Below, piece after piece: positions 63,471 to 64,000 of a stretch of DNA of 64,000 bases. A program made the position numbers and the translations under genes. A model generated the notes under the pieces. The model had not been told where the DNA came from. It searched no databases and worked only from the letters and a program-made list of their open reading frames with translations. The stretch comes from Eurosta solidaginis (taxonomy: Eukaryota > Arthropoda > Insecta > Diptera > Tephritidae), in contig NW_027136909.1 in the NCBI RefSeq assembly GCF_040869045.1, positions 831,000 through 894,999 on the forward strand. Direction: 5' to 3'. How positions within the stretch are numbered: position 1 is the stretch's first letter; each line of letters starts with the position of its first letter.

Positions 63471-64000
63471 TGATGGAAGTGCGACTCTGTAATACCTTTT
63501 CAGTCAGATGTCTAACCGTTCCGTGTGGTGGCAGGCCACTTGTTGTGAAAACAAAGTTCACCACAAACCAAAAAATAAATCTTTAGGACTACTTCGGCGA
63601 CATCTACCGACATAAAATAAATTATAAAATCCCTACAAAATTTGTTCACAAAACCCAATCACGCCCATGCAAGTGTGACTAGGAATATAACCTATGACCT
63701 GGTAAAATGACTAGTCAAATTACGTGGAGTGACGAGAGCGTTTTGCCGGGATGTACTAGAGGCGCTAAAGCACCAGCCACATCGTATGGATGCGTGCCAA
63801 ATCCGTTTTTTCTTCGTATTTACTTATGGCCCTTAACCTTTATTTCAATAAAATGTTTTTTTTCCTCTTGCGAAAATATATGAGGGATAATATTTTTTTT
63901 GGCTTACGCCACCCAAACAACATTCCGCTAACCTCAATTTGGGCATGATCAATGATACCAATATCCTTTCAGATCATGACCCGCTACCAAACGTTACTGG
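63471..64000. other. Non-coding or unrecognised sequence to the window edge
   Basis: AT-rich, with AATAAA signals near 63,572 and 63,849. The last 70 bases read NLNLGMINDTNILSDHDPLP in one plus frame, faintly like the SDH-containing end of a non-LTR retrotransposon endonuclease domain, too short to call. No upstream CCT8 exon was recognised here. Confidence 0.4.

Overview
This window appears to come from the nuclear genome of a dipteran fly, most likely a brachyceran. It contains a long satellite DNA array, one BEL/Pao-type LTR retrotransposon, an insect-like CCT8 (TCP-1 theta) exon and a degenerate mitochondrial phenylalanyl-tRNA synthetase copy. The species cannot be named from the sequence alone. 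There is no bacterial, plasmid or CRISPR content.

Layout. (1) Positions 1 to about 52,296 (about 82% of the window) are one head-to-tail satellite with a 160-bp basic monomer, roughly 325-330 copies. The array runs off the left edge. It has three blocks: a left block (1-34,228, plus orientation), an inverted block (34,229-35,471, minus orientation) and a right block (35,472-52,296, plus orientation). The two large blocks carry different diagnostic length variants, and both contain higher-order duplications of about 0.9 to 8.5 kb. (2) About 52,297-59,553 is a BEL/Pao retrotransposon: a 5' LTR starting exactly where the satellite stops, a primer-binding-like site, a 1.3-kb leader, an uninterrupted 1,729-codon gag-pol ORF with all catalytic residues present, three hairpin repeats and a candidate polypurine tract. 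No 3' LTR was seen. (3) 59,554-64,000 is unique, AT-rich sequence. It holds a frameshifted relic of mitochondrial PheRS (minus strand, about 61,492-61,930), an unidentified coding-like fragment next to it, the terminal exon of CCT8 (minus strand, 62,195-63,120), a patch of short repeats and hairpins, and a weak hint of a non-LTR element at the right edge.

Reading. The window looks like the edge of a heterochromatic satellite domain, marked by a retrotransposon, beside a housekeeping gene. No cooperating gene system is present. The unusual content is the satellite itself: a monomer with long-range dyad symmetry, lineage-tagged length variants, layered tandem duplications, and an inverted segment whose right end is a spacer-free palindrome and across which the satellite subfamily changes.

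Limits. Offsets between repeat copies were read by eye from shared private variants. Copy number is estimated from length. Some single-base differences inside the satellite look like long-read homopolymer errors.
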